Shown here: piece after piece, positions 36,588 to 46,816 of the stretch
How the letters are laid out: each line of letters starts with the position of its first letter
How positions within the stretch are numbered: position 1 is the stretch's first letter
From: Celeribacter baekdonensis
Lineage (GTDB): Bacteria; Pseudomonadota; Alphaproteobacteria; Rhodobacterales; Rhodobacteraceae
Direction: 5' to 3'
Length of the DNA stretch: 64,000 nucleotides
NCBI RefSeq assembly: GCF_900102315.1
Contig: NZ_FNBL01000001.1
Span: 385,841-449,840 of the forward strand
The notes under the pieces: model-generated
What the model was told of the DNA's origin: nothing
Databases searched by the model: none
What the model saw: only the letters and a program-made list of their open reading frames with translations
Program-made: the position numbers and the translations under genes

Positions 36588-37526
36588 ATGCAAGCGCTGA
36601 TCGACGTCATCTTGCCGGTGTTCATCGTCATTGGCTTTGGCTATGTGGCGGCGTGGCGGCGTTGGGTGTCGGATACGACCATCGACGGGGTGATGAAATT
36701 CGCCCAAAACTTTGCCGTGCCGACGCTGTTGTTCGCGGGCATTGCGCGGATTGATCTGGCGCATAATTTTCACCCGCCGATCCTGATCTCCTTTTACGCA
36801 GGCGCGTTTTCGGGCGGAATTTTCGGCTTTTTGGGCGCGCGCTACCTGTTCAAACGCGATCTGACCGACAGTGTCGCCATCGGCTTTATCGGGTTGTTTT
36901 CCAATTCGCTCCTGCTTGGGATTCCGATCACAGAGCGTGCTTACGGTGCCGATGCGCTGAGTTGGAATTTCGCGATCATTTCGATCCATGCGCCGCTGCT
37001 CTATGCCATTGGCATCACCGCGATGGAGCTGGCGCGCACGGCGGGACAGGGTCTTTCGGCGATGCGGTTGATCCGGCAAATCGGCACCGCGATCCTGCGT
37101 AACCCTTTGGTTTTGGGCATTTTGGCCGGGTGGATCGTCAATGTTGGCGGCATCCGCTTGCCGCAACCGATCTGGGACGCGGTGTTTATGATGAATAAGG
37201 CCGCGATCCCGGCGGCGCTGTTCGGGTTGGGCGGCGTGTTGCTGCGCTATCGGCCCGAAGGCGACATGCGCATCATCGCTTGGGCCGTGTTCGCCTCACT
37301 CATCCTGCACCCGGCGGTCACCTATGGTTTGGCGCATTTTGGTTTTGGCCTTGCGACCCCGCCCTTGCGCTCCGCCACGATCACCGCCGCCATGGCACCC
37401 GGCGTCAATGCCTATCTGTTCGCCAATATGTACGGGGTTGCGAAACGAGTGGCCGCCTCCTCCGTGTTGATTGCCACGGCGCTGTCGATTGTCACCATCT
37501 GGTGTTGGCTGGTGATCCTGCCATAA
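36588..37526 (+). CDS. AEC-family transporter
   Basis: 312 residues with about ten membrane segments and the auxin efflux carrier-type pattern (VILPVFIVIGFGYVAAWRRW, FSNSLLLGIPI, MAPGVNAYLFANMYGVAKR). Substrates of bacterial AEC proteins are often dicarboxylates or malonate; none can be set here. It starts one base past the MBL gene stop. Its end overlaps the convergent RTX/Hint gene by 35 bases. Confidence 0.9.
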   Translation: MQALIDVILPVFIVIGFGYVAAWRRWVSDTTIDGVMKFAQNFAVPTLLFAGIARIDLAHNFHPPILISFYAGAFSGGIFGFLGARYLFKRDLTDSVAIGFIGLFSNSLLLGIPITERAYGADALSWNFAIISIHAPLLYAIGITAMELARTAGQGLSAMRLIRQIGTAILRNPLVLGILAGWIVNVGGIRLPQPIWDAVFMMNKAAIPAALFGLGGVLLRYRPEGDMRIIAWAVFASLILHPAVTYGLAHFGFGLATPPLRSATITAAMAPGVNAYLFANMYGVAKRVAASSVLIATALSIVTIWCWLVILP

Positions 37527-39327
37527 CGGCGCAGCGCGCCCCGGTCAGATAGGGATGCGCGGGCGGACCGTAGAGCTGTGTCGTCACAAGATCAGCCTTT
37601 ACAGGATCAAAAGCGGTGCGCGGCACACGCAAGATCGCTTCGAGCGCGGGGAAAAGGCCGAAAAGTTCGGCCCTTGCCACGCGGTCAAATCCCGATAACG
37701 CAAAGCGCCCGGGATAGAGGCTTTCCGACAGAGCCCCATTGGCGATGATCACCGCATGACGCGGCAGCAACAGATGGTGATAACACACCTCCCGTTTGCC
37801 CCACGCCACGCGCACCCCCGCCTGTGTCGACACAAGATGTTTGGCGCGCGCAAAAACCCGGTGTGCGCCCGCATCTGGGCTGATCCGGGGGTCAGGCACG
37901 TAAATCCCATGTTGCGGCGAAACCAAAAGATCGCCGCGATTGCCAAATGTGCCATTGCGGATCAGCACCGGCAAAAGTTCGGGATGCTCGGCCAAAATGT
38001 CACGCCCCAGGCAGCGCTTGCCATGCCACAACAGCGGCTGCGGCCCGGCCCCAAGCGTCGTCACCTGATCCCCCGCACGCAAATCCTCGACAGGCACTTC
38101 TCCCGAAGGGGTCATGATCCGGGTGCCCGAGACATAACAGGGAATGCCGATGGAATAGAGTTCCGGCGCGGTATCGACCTGTGTGGGCGAGACGCCCCAA
38201 AGCGTGACGCTTTCGCCATTCGGAAAGGTCAAAACCGCACTACCGGTCCCATCATCGCTGACCACCACATCCCATGCATTGACCGGGTTGCCATTGGCGT
38301 CGGTCAAGGCGGAGACATCGAACTGATCATTGGTGACGCCGTTTAGATCGTCATCCCTCATGTCAAAATCAGTAATGACATCAATGCCTGAGCCGTCCTG
38401 AAAGACGAGCACATCGTCGTCAGCCCCGCCCGAGAGCATATCATCCCCGGCACCGCCGACGATGATGTCATAGCCTTCACCACCGGAAATCTGATCCGCA
38501 CCCTCGCCGCCAAACAGCTCGTCATTGCCCGTTTCACCGGCTATAAAGTCGCCCCCCGCACCGCCGTAAATCTCATCATCCCCGCCGCCGCCGTAGAGGA
38601 TGTCATTGCCACCTTCGCCATACAGCGTATCGTCATACACGTATTCGGCCCCACCGACATCGTCGATGACATCGTCGCCTTCGCCGCCATAGACGGTGTC
38701 ACCATCCGACTGGGTCGCGCCGCCCGTTCCGTAATAAATCGTATCGTTGCCATCGCCGCCATAAACGGTATCGGCGCCGCCGCCGGAGTATACGGTGTCA
38801 TTCCCGCCCCCCGCTTCGATCTGATCGGAAAAGGCCCCCCCGTCATAGGTCTGGCCAATTGCGGCATCATAGGGCGACCAGGAAAAATCATTGTAATTGG
38901 GTACGGTTCCCAAACTGGTATCGACGTTGTCCACGGCGGACACAGAATAGGTGACGCCGGGAACGATGGGCGGGTTGGTGAGGACCGCTTGCTCGCCACC
39001 ACCCATTTCAACCACATAGACATAGACAATATTGCCCTCGCCATCGGAGAGGGTGATGCGCTCTTCGAGGTAAATCTGGCCACTGGCCAAGGTATTGCCA
39101 GCCGAATCTTTAATGGTCCCGAATTGGTTGCTGTCACTGCCAACCTCGTCAGAGTTGGCGTCACCGTGAAAGGTGCCCTCATCATCGGTGACGTTGACCT
39201 GAAGATAATCAGAGGCCGCGTCCCAAGTGGGCGCAAGTTGGATGACATCGCCCGGAGAAACCGTTACGGAACCCGTCGACGAATAAAAATCACTCAGATC
39301 ATATCCACGAAGAAAAAAAGTCGTCAT
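37492..39327 (-). CDS. RTX protein with C-terminal Hint domain (1)
   Basis: 611 residues. The N-terminal ~160 residues are beta-rich. Residues ~166-305 hold about twelve RTX nonapeptide repeats (GGxGxDxx, such as GGGNDTVYS and GGDGNDTIY) that bind Ca2+. The Hint domain starts at C397 (CYVSGTRIMTPSGEVPVEDL) with block-B SPQHGIYV. No signal peptide is seen, as for type I secretion. Hint modules can self-cleave or cyclise, but here none of the protein follows the Hint domain that would be released as an extein. It is divergent from a second such gene. Confidence 0.85.
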   Translation of the reverse strand: MTTFFLRGYDLSDFYSSTGSVTVSPGDVIQLAPTWDAASDYLQVNVTDDEGTFHGDANSDEVGSDSNQFGTIKDSAGNTLASGQIYLEERITLSDGEGNIVYVYVVEMGGGEQAVLTNPPIVPGVTYSVSAVDNVDTSLGTVPNYNDFSWSPYDAAIGQTYDGGAFSDQIEAGGGNDTVYSGGGADTVYGGDGNDTIYYGTGGATQSDGDTVYGGEGDDVIDDVGGAEYVYDDTLYGEGGNDILYGGGGDDEIYGGAGGDFIAGETGNDELFGGEGADQISGGEGYDIIVGGAGDDMLSGGADDDVLVFQDGSGIDVITDFDMRDDDLNGVTNDQFDVSALTDANGNPVNAWDVVVSDDGTGSAVLTFPNGESVTLWGVSPTQVDTAPELYSIGIPCYVSGTRIMTPSGEVPVEDLRAGDQVTTLGAGPQPLLWHGKRCLGRDILAEHPELLPVLIRNGTFGNRGDLLVSPQHGIYVPDPRISPDAGAHRVFARAKHLVSTQAGVRVAWGKREVCYHHLLLPRHAVIIANGALSESLYPGRFALSGFDRVARAELFGLFPALEAILRVPRTAFDPVKADLVTTQLYGPPAHPYLTGARCAVMAGSPANTRW

Positions 39328-39650
39328 GTTTTACACCCAAAAGACCGTCTTGAGGCCGATCACAGCACGTTTCACCATAAAAAACGGGGACTGATAAAAG
39401 GTGAATCCTTGCCCTCTACCTTGTTAAAATTTGATTTTATTGCCTGAAATTCGCTTGCGAACAGCGGTCCGAAAGACCATCACGTCGAAACCACTGCCGC
39501 ATAAGCCCCCAAATTTCACATGAATTGCCCAAACCTGCCCCAATCCCGCCTCAAACCAGCGTCAAAGCATTAACCAAGATCCGCAAAGGCCTGCTGAAAC
39601 GCATGCTCTCTGCGGGCGTTAGATTTTGACCTCGTACCCAGTGGACTCCC
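39328..39650. promoter_or_regulatory. Divergent promoter region of the two RTX/Hint genes
   Basis: 323 bases between the two divergent genes. It is AT-richer near 39415-39445 (GTTAAAATTTGATTTTATT, a near match to the CtrA pattern TTAA-N7-TTAA) and has a half site ATTAACC near 39570. No clear -35/-10 pair or hairpin was found. Confidence 0.35.
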
Positions 39651-42236
39651 ATGGCCGTCTATGACCTGAATTTTTATACGATCACCCCGACGAGCTTTAT
39701 CTCGAACACCACGGGATCGACATTCACCTATGCTGGCCCCAGCGTGGCTGAAGGCTCGGCATTGATCAACGACACGGGCACAGGCGTCAATCAAACGGCG
39801 CTGACCGACGACAATGCGGGGGAAAGCGGCACAACTGGCACCGTGACCGTGGGGGCGAACACCTCCACCGGATCGAATATTGACGCCGAAGCCGTTTGGA
39901 CGGTCAAAGACATGACCACGGGCGAAGTGTTTCAAATCGCCTCTCTCGACGTGGAAAATGGCGCGGCGGCGGGCACATATACCCTGTCTGAATCGCCGCT
40001 GATTCCGGGACATACCTATCAGGTCGTCGCCTATGACTCCCTGCCCGATGCCACGGATTCAACCCCGGATCAGGTGTTCAGCTATGCCGATTACACCGAT
40101 GGGGTCATCGAAGGCACCGCAGGCGACGACACGATCAACAGCACCACCACCCAAGACCCCCAAGGCGAAATGGTGGATCAGGGGATCGCGGTTGAAAGCA
40201 CGTTCAGTTGGGAAACGCTTGGGACCGACGGCAGTTCGATTGCGGGTGGCCTGTCGACCGACATCAACGGTGTGCAAGTTGATGTCAGCTATACCGATCT
40301 GGGTCCGGGCCAATCCGCCACCATATCAAATGAAACCCTCTACACCGAAAACGGCGATTTCGACCGGGACAGCTCGGTGCTTTTGCTGGGCGATAACAGT
40401 TCGGGCGGCGGCTCTGACACCTCAAGCCTGACCTTCGATTTCTCCTCTGCGACCGGGGCTATGGCCGACGAGGTGCAAAATGTCTCTTTTCGGATCAGTG
40501 ATCTCGACGTTTACAGTTTCACGGATACGATCACCATCACAGCGGTTGATGCCGACGGCAATCCCGTTGCGGTCACAATCACCTCCGAAGGGGCTGTCTC
40601 CGTTTCGGGCAACACCGCCACCGGCACCGCAGATGCCACAGGGATCACCGCCGGAAACGCAAATGGCGCGATCTTGGTTGAAATCTCAGGCCCTGTCTCG
40701 TCGTTTACAATCACCTATGGCAATGCCGATACCGGGTATCAGGGCATCAATATTTCTGACGTCACTTTTGAGGCGATCTATGCCGATTATGACGATGTGA
40801 TCGACGCGGGCGCGGGCAATGACACGATTGACGCGGGTCTTGGCGATGACACGGTTTACGGCGGCACCGGCAACGACGCGGTTGTGGCCGGCGATGGCAA
40901 TGACACCGTTTACGGCGGCACCGGCGATGACATTCTGGATGGCGGTGACGGCACTGACGTGCTCTTTGGCGAAGACGGCAATGACACGCTGATCGGGGGT
41001 GCGGGCGACGATACGATGAGCGGCGGCACCGGCAATGACACGTTCATCGGCGGCGCGGGCAGCGATAGCATGAGCGGTGGCTCCGGTCAGGACACCGTAG
41101 ATTATTCCGCCTCAAGCGCCGGTGTGAGCGTCAATCTGGCCAACGGCACTTTCTCTGGCGGCGATGCGACGGGCGACAGTGGCTCCGGCATTGATGGCAT
41201 CATCGGGTCGGATTTTGACGACACGTTGATCGGCTTTGATGGCCAAAGCACCGATGGCGTCGACAGCTATACCAACGTCTTTTATGGCGGTGCGGGCGAC
41301 GATTACCTCGATGGCGCGGGTGGCGACGACGAACTTTATGGTGGCACGGGCAATGACACGATCATTGGCGGCGCTGGTGCCGATCTGATCGACGGCGGCG
41401 ACGGCGACGATACGATCTACGCCGGTGGCGGCGACACGATCACCGGCGGCGAGGGCAATGATACGATCATTATCGACCCGTCGCAATTGGACGGCAATGC
41501 GATCAACATCATCGGCTCGGAAACCGGCGACAGTGACACGGGCGATGTGTTGGACCTGTCTCTGTTGGGGTCCAACTTTGTACATGGTTCGATTGTCTAT
41601 GACGAAGCCGATCCCGAAAGCGGCTCCCTGACATTGGTCGATGGCACAACCATCACTTTCTCCAACATCGAAACCGTGATTTGCTTTGGCAAAGGCACCC
41701 GTGTGGCCACGCCTTATGGTCCGCGCCGGGTCGAAGACCTGAAGCGCGGAGACCTGGTGTTGACGCTCGATCATGGCCCGCAACCGCTGCGCTGGATTGG
41801 TGCGCGCGAAGTGCCCGCCCTGGGGCGGTTTGCCCCGATCGAGATTGCCAAAGGCGCTTTGGGCAATTCCGACACTCTGATCGTCTCACCACAACACCGG
41901 ATGTTGCTGAAAGGCTGGCAGGCGGAGATGCATTTTGGTGCCTCAGAGGTCTTTGCCGCTGCAAAACACCTGGTCAATGACAGCACGATCCGACCGCGTG
42001 TCGGTGGGCTTGTCACCTATTACCACCTGATGTTTGACGCCCATGAGGTGATCTTTGCCGAAGACGCCCCTTCCGAGAGTTTCCATGTCTCGGATTACTC
42101 ACTCACAGGCGTGGCAGATGCGGCGCGTGATGAGCTGTTTGGCCTGTTCCCAGAGCTGCGCGCCCTGCCCTCGGGCCATGGCGACACCGCACGCAAATGC
42201 TTAAAAGCGCATGAGGCGGGACTTTTGGTCGCCTAA
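39651..42236 (+). CDS. RTX protein with C-terminal Hint domain (2)
   Basis: 861 residues. The N-terminal 380 residues are Ser/Thr/Asp-rich beta domains, with one RTX-like motif at about 150 (IEGTAGDDTINS). Dense RTX repeats follow at ~381-600 (AGAGNDTID, GGTGNDTFI). A Hint domain begins at C678 (CFGKGTRVATPYGPRRVEDL) with SPQHRMLLKG. Its C-terminal end (RDELFGLFPEL) matches the same place in the divergent gene (RAELFGLFPAL), showing common descent of the Hint part. No type I exporter is encoded in the window. Confidence 0.86.
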   Translation: MAVYDLNFYTITPTSFISNTTGSTFTYAGPSVAEGSALINDTGTGVNQTALTDDNAGESGTTGTVTVGANTSTGSNIDAEAVWTVKDMTTGEVFQIASLDVENGAAAGTYTLSESPLIPGHTYQVVAYDSLPDATDSTPDQVFSYADYTDGVIEGTAGDDTINSTTTQDPQGEMVDQGIAVESTFSWETLGTDGSSIAGGLSTDINGVQVDVSYTDLGPGQSATISNETLYTENGDFDRDSSVLLLGDNSSGGGSDTSSLTFDFSSATGAMADEVQNVSFRISDLDVYSFTDTITITAVDADGNPVAVTITSEGAVSVSGNTATGTADATGITAGNANGAILVEISGPVSSFTITYGNADTGYQGINISDVTFEAIYADYDDVIDAGAGNDTIDAGLGDDTVYGGTGNDAVVAGDGNDTVYGGTGDDILDGGDGTDVLFGEDGNDTLIGGAGDDTMSGGTGNDTFIGGAGSDSMSGGSGQDTVDYSASSAGVSVNLANGTFSGGDATGDSGSGIDGIIGSDFDDTLIGFDGQSTDGVDSYTNVFYGGAGDDYLDGAGGDDELYGGTGNDTIIGGAGADLIDGGDGDDTIYAGGGDTITGGEGNDTIIIDPSQLDGNAINIIGSETGDSDTGDVLDLSLLGSNFVHGSIVYDEADPESGSLTLVDGTTITFSNIETVICFGKGTRVATPYGPRRVEDLKRGDLVLTLDHGPQPLRWIGAREVPALGRFAPIEIAKGALGNSDTLIVSPQHRMLLKGWQAEMHFGASEVFAAAKHLVNDSTIRPRVGGLVTYYHLMFDAHEVIFAEDAPSESFHVSDYSLTGVADAARDELFGLFPELRALPSGHGDTARKCLKAHEAGLLVA

Positions 42237-42342
42237 AGCCTTTGAATAGAAATCTGGGCGTTCAAGCCAATAAGTTCGAACGCGTCATACACGTCATGAA
42301 CAAATTTTGGGGATGGTTTGCACTTTTCCATAGGAAAGGATT

Positions 42343-42427
42343 TGGTGCGGGTGGAGGGACTTGAACCCCCACGCCTTGCGGCGCTAGAACCTAAATCTAG
42401 TGCGTCTACCAATTTCGCCACACCCGC
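42343..42427 (-). tRNA. tRNA-Leu (UAG anticodon)
   Basis: 85-base tRNA: acceptor GCGGGTG/CACCCGC, discriminator A, encoded CCA, D-arm GCGAAATTGGTAGACGC, anticodon loop TTTAGGT (anticodon TAG), long variable arm (CGCCGCAAGGCG) and T-loop GGTTCAAGTCC. It reads CUA/CUN codons. It lies between the second RTX/Hint gene and a small Hint gene. Confidence 0.97.
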
Positions 42428-42576
42428 GTGGCGCTTCAATTAGCAAACTGCATTCCCTGATGCCAGCCACAAAACACGGGTATCGCGGGGCAAATCGTAA
42501 AAAATCCTATCCGGTAACCAAAAATTGCCATATTCTGGGTCAATCTACTGAGGCAGTCGCATAATAAGGCCCTGAC

Positions 42577-42897
42577 ATGACCGATAACGGCAGCGGGCAC
42601 GAGAATGAGCGTTATGACGGGCGTAATCCGTCTCAACGACTTCGCGTGCAGGATATTTTCTCCAATTACGCCAATGGCTTGCCCATGGGTACTGAGGTAA
42701 TGACGGCGGATGGAATCCTGCCGGTTGAATACCTTGAACCGGGTGATCGGATCATCACCCGCGCCGGAATGCGCCGCCTGCGCGACATCGACACGCTTGC
42801 GCCAAAACGATTCAAATTGGTGTTTGAGCGCGAAGAAGCGATCTATGCCGGGGGCGTTTTGGTGATGAGCGAAAGCGGATTGCCCTTCGCGGCCTGA
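42577..42897 (+). CDS. Small stand-alone Hint-like protein
   Basis: 106 residues. Residues ~37-70 (MGTEVMTADGILPVEYLEPGDRI) match the first Hint block of the two nearby RTX proteins, but at the nucleophile position (Cys in CFGKGT and CYVSGT) there is Gly (NGLPMGT). The later Hint blocks (SPQH) are absent. It is thus a truncated, probably inactive Hint fold, or a distinct small domain. No signal peptide. It is well conserved in reading frame and may be a remnant or an adapter. Confidence 0.65.
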   Translation: MTDNGSGHENERYDGRNPSQRLRVQDIFSNYANGLPMGTEVMTADGILPVEYLEPGDRIITRAGMRRLRDIDTLAPKRFKLVFEREEAIYAGGVLVMSESGLPFAA

Positions 42898-43038
42898 TCA
42901 CCGGCCGAGTTCCCGACAAAAGTGACGTATTTTTAGGCGCGCTTTTTCATGTCTTGCTGTTGTACCGCCCCGGATTTTGCGGATTTGGACCCGAAAGCCT
43001 GAAAGACTGTGCCGCCCCCTTCATTGCAGCCCAAATAC

Positions 43039-44613
43039 TCATAGCCCAAGCTGACGAAACACCTTCGGCAATTCCTCTGGCAAATCTTCCGCGATCAAAC
43101 CGGGGCCAAAGCTGCGCGCGGCCTCAGTGTGAAGCCAGGCGCCGGTTTCGGCGGCCCGATGCGGCGAAAACCCGCGTGCCAAAAGCCCGGTGATGATCCC
43201 GGCCAACACATCGCCAGACCCAGCGGTGGCAAGCCAGGGTGCGGCCCGCTCATACACGGCAGCGTTGACAGTGGCGCGGCCATCGGGGGCGGCAATCACC
43301 GTATCGGGGCCTTTGAACAAAACCACGCACCCGGCACGTTTGGCGGCCTCACGGGTAGCATCGAGTTTGGAATAGGCCGGACCTGTGGTGGCGGGCGCGT
43401 CGAGTTTGGCGGTGAGGTCCGGGAACAGCCGTTTGAATTCGCCCGCATGGGGCGTGAGGACGCAGCCGGGATGCAGGGCGGCGAACAGACCCTCGTCCTG
43501 CGAGAGCGCCGTCAGCGCATCGGCATCCAGCACCGTGGGGCGCTTGGCGGCCAGCAGAACAGGCAGAACCGCCCCTGCCCGTTCAACGCCAAAGCCCGGC
43601 CCGATGCAAAGCGCGTTGATGCGGCTGTCTTTGAGCGTTTCGGTCAGCGCCTCAACCCCATCAATTTCCGTGAGCATGATGGCGGTGAGCTGTGCCGCAT
43701 TTTCAAACAGCGCGTCATGAGCTGTGCCAAGGGTCACAAGCCCCGCCCCAACCCGCAAAGCCGCGCGGGCAGCCAGACGCGCCGCACCGGTTTTGCCAGA
43801 GGGGCCGGAGAGGATGAGGGCGTGACCGTGGGTGTATTTGTGTTGGATCGCCCGCTTTGTCAGAAAATTTGGTTGCGAACCATGTTCGACCGAAAGAACG
43901 TGCGATGCCTCCATTGCATGTCTCAATCCAATATCCGCGACAACCGTTTTGCCGCAGCACTGAGGGCCATTCGCCAAAACGTGACCCAATTTCTTTGCAT
44001 GAAACGAGACCGTAAGATTTGCGACATTTGCAAAATCTAAGGGCTGATCGTCCCCAAGCCATTTTCCGGAGTCAGCGCACAGCCCACTTGGCACATCTAC
44101 GGCAACAACTCGCGGCCCAATGCGCCGCGTTTTCCACTGGCTCTGACATGTGTTGAGCAACATTGAGAGATGCCTGAATGAAAGAAAGGGCCGCGTGAGG
44201 CCCGTGCCCAAAAGCGCATCGACCACAATGGACGGCGGATCGTCTGTCGGAAATGCCCCATCAAACGTGTCATCTTCACAGGGTAATACCGCCCCCAATT
44301 CCCCCCACCGCTTATAATTCGCCCGCGCATCCGGCGGGAGTTTTTCGGGGTCGCCATAGAGAAACACCTCCACCTCCCAACCGCGCTGTTTCAGGAGGCG
44401 GGCGACGACAAATCCGTCACCGCCATTGTTACCGGGACCACAGAGGACCACGGCTTTGTGCGCGGTGAGGGCAAGCTCGGGCCATTCCTTCAGGATGGCG
44501 TCCACGACACCCTGCCCGGCGCGCTCCATCAGGGTCAGCCCGGTGACTGATCCGGAGGCAATCGCAGCCTGTTCAATGGCGCGCATTTGGGCCGATGTCA
44601 GGAGTTCGGTCAT
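43039..44613 (-). CDS. nnr: Bifunctional NAD(P)H-hydrate epimerase/dehydratase
   Basis: 524 residues. The N-terminal epimerase (YjeF_N) has CGPGNNGGDGFVVAR; the C-terminal ADP-dependent dehydratase has LDADALTAL, LTPHAGEFKRLFP and WLATAGSGDVLAGIITGLL. It repairs hydrated NAD(P)H. The start MTELLTSAQMRAIE overlaps the end of a 30-codon frame that repeats this same N-terminus (44610-44702). Codon usage is ordinary. Confidence 0.95.
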   Translation of the reverse strand: MTELLTSAQMRAIEQAAIASGSVTGLTLMERAGQGVVDAILKEWPELALTAHKAVVLCGPGNNGGDGFVVARLLKQRGWEVEVFLYGDPEKLPPDARANYKRWGELGAVLPCEDDTFDGAFPTDDPPSIVVDALLGTGLTRPFLSFRHLSMLLNTCQSQWKTRRIGPRVVAVDVPSGLCADSGKWLGDDQPLDFANVANLTVSFHAKKLGHVLANGPQCCGKTVVADIGLRHAMEASHVLSVEHGSQPNFLTKRAIQHKYTHGHALILSGPSGKTGAARLAARAALRVGAGLVTLGTAHDALFENAAQLTAIMLTEIDGVEALTETLKDSRINALCIGPGFGVERAGAVLPVLLAAKRPTVLDADALTALSQDEGLFAALHPGCVLTPHAGEFKRLFPDLTAKLDAPATTGPAYSKLDATREAAKRAGCVVLFKGPDTVIAAPDGRATVNAAVYERAAPWLATAGSGDVLAGIITGLLARGFSPHRAAETGAWLHTEAARSFGPGLIAEDLPEELPKVFRQLGL

Positions 44614-44702
44614 CGTTTGGGCCTCCGCTCAACCGTTGCGACCGCGCCTGAAGGCGCGGTGGGAATGGCGCGCATTTGGGCACTGGTCAAAAGTTCCGCC
44701 AT
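44610..44702 (-). pseudogene. Partial 5' duplication of nnr with a palindrome
   Basis: A 30-codon frame starts MAELLTSAQMRAI, repeating the nnr N-terminus at 12 of 13 residues. It then leaves the homology into a perfect 8-bp palindrome (ACCGCGCC TGAA GGCGCGGT, 44641-44660) and ends in ATGA overlap with the true nnr start. The copies differ at several synonymous sites in the first half but are identical over the last 18 bases. It is either a decayed duplication or a coupling leader. Confidence 0.6.
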
Positions 44703-44704
44703 AG

Positions 44705-45214
<510 letters not shown>

Positions 45215-45286
45215 GGGGGGCATGGGGCGGAGTGAACCGCCCTCATGTCAATTTATGTTTTTCTAACTCAGAGGGAAAAGGTCACA

Positions 45287-46693
45287 ATGAGCATCCAAGA
45301 CGTTCTCCAGACCATCAAAGACGAAGACGTTCAATACGTCGACGTGCGGTTCACCGATCCGCGCGGCAAGCTGCAGCACGTCACACTGCGCTACACCGAA
45401 ATCGATGAAGGCTTTTTTGAAGACGGGTTTATGTTCGACGGGTCGTCGATCGCCGGTTGGAAATCCATCGACAAATCCGACATGAAACTGATCCCGGACC
45501 CGGATTCGGTTTATATCGACCCGTTCTATGCGGAAAAAACCATGTGCGTGCATTGCTCCGTGGTCGAACCCGACACCGGCGAAGCCTATGAGCGCGACCC
45601 GCGCGGCACCGCACAAAAAGCCGAGGCCTATCTGAAGTCCTCGGGCATCGGTGACGCCTTCTACTGTGGCCCGGAAGCTGAATTCTTCCTGTTCGACGAC
45701 GTGCGCTTCTCCGTGTCGATGAACAAAGTGTCCTACCAGATCGACGCGCTTGACGGTGCGTGGAACTCCGACACCGAATACGAAATGGGCAACACCGGCC
45801 ATCGTCCGGGCATCAAGGGCGGCTATTTCCCGGTCAACCCGATTGATGACGCTCAGGACATTCGTGGCGAAATGCTGACCACCATGGCCAATATGGGCAT
45901 GAAAGTGGACAAGCATCACCACGAGGTGGCCTCTTGTCAGCATGAGCTTGGTCTGATCTTCGGAACGCTGACCACGCAGGCGGACGAGATCCAGAAATAC
46001 AAATACGTCGTGCACAACGTCGCCCATGCCTATGGCAAATCCGCGACCTTCATGCCGAAACCGATGTCTGGCGACAACGGCACCGGGATGCATGTCAACA
46101 TGTCGATCTGGAAAGACGGCAAGCCGTTGTTCGCAGGCGACAAATACGCTGACCTGTCGCAAGAGGCGCTGTATTTCATCGGCGGCATCTTGAAACATGC
46201 CAAAGCGTTGAACGCGATCACCAACCCGTCCACCAACTCCTACAAACGCTTGATCCCGGGTTTCGAAGCTCCGGTTTTGCGGGCGTATTCCGCCTCCAAC
46301 CGCTCGGGCTGTGTGCGTATCCCGTGGTCGGAATCCCCCAAAGCCAAACGCGTCGAGGCCCGTTTCCCCGACCCGTCCGCCAACCCGTACCTGTGCTTTG
46401 CGGCCCTGTTGATGGCTGGCCTCGACGGCATCAAAAACAAAATCGATCCGGGCCCCTCGTCCGACAAAGACCTCTACGATCTGCCGCCGGAAGAATTGGC
46501 AGCGATCCCGACGGTTTGCGGCAGCTTGCGCGAGGCGCTTGAAGAATTGGAAGCCGACATGGACTTCTTGCTGGCTGGCGACGTGTTCACCAAAGACCAG
46601 CTTGAAGGCTACATGGCCCTCAAATGGGAAGAAGTGTACGCCTACGAGCACACACCGCACCCGATCGAGTACAAAATGTACTACTCCTGCTAA
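45287..46693 (+). CDS. glnA: Glutamine synthetase type I
   Basis: 468 residues. N-terminal [15 protein letters not shown], metal and ATP sites ([32 protein letters not shown]) and the adenylylation Tyr in [11 protein letters not shown] are all present. It assimilates ammonium to glutamine and is regulated by GlnE/P-II. RBS is AGAGGGAAAAGG. It is followed by a terminator. Confidence 0.98.
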   Translation: MSIQDVLQTIKDEDVQYVDVRFTDPRGKLQHVTLRYTEIDEGFFEDGFMFDGSSIAGWKSIDKSDMKLIPDPDSVYIDPFYAEKTMCVHCSVVEPDTGEAYERDPRGTAQKAEAYLKSSGIGDAFYCGPEAEFFLFDDVRFSVSMNKVSYQIDALDGAWNSDTEYEMGNTGHRPGIKGGYFPVNPIDDAQDIRGEMLTTMANMGMKVDKHHHEVASCQHELGLIFGTLTTQADEIQKYKYVVHNVAHAYGKSATFMPKPMSGDNGTGMHVNMSIWKDGKPLFAGDKYADLSQEALYFIGGILKHAKALNAITNPSTNSYKRLIPGFEAPVLRAYSASNRSGCVRIPWSESPKAKRVEARFPDPSANPYLCFAALLMAGLDGIKNKIDPGPSSDKDLYDLPPEELAAIPTVCGSLREALEELEADMDFLLAGDVFTKDQLEGYMALKWEEVYAYEHTPHPIEYKMYYSC

Positions 46694-46718
46694 GCAGGTC
46701 GGTTTTACAAAGATTTGG

Positions 46719-46748
46719 AAAGGGCTCCTTTGGGGGCCCTTTTCTTTT
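46719..46748 (+). terminator. Intrinsic terminator after glnA
   Basis: AAAGGGCTCC, loop TTT, GGGGGCCCTTT, then TCTTTT: a stem with mostly T downstream, 26 bases past the glnA stop. Confidence 0.85.
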
Positions 46749-46816
46749 GGGCGCTTTATACGCCAAAACTTTGGGCGCATCTTGCGTCCCGGACCACGCT
46801 CCACCATGATTGGCCC

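Noticed and set aside
40791-41470. Repetitive DNA in the second RTX gene as a CRISPR or satellite
   Set aside because: The 27-base periodicity is the codon pattern of RTX nonapeptides in one open frame; no constant repeat with unique spacers.
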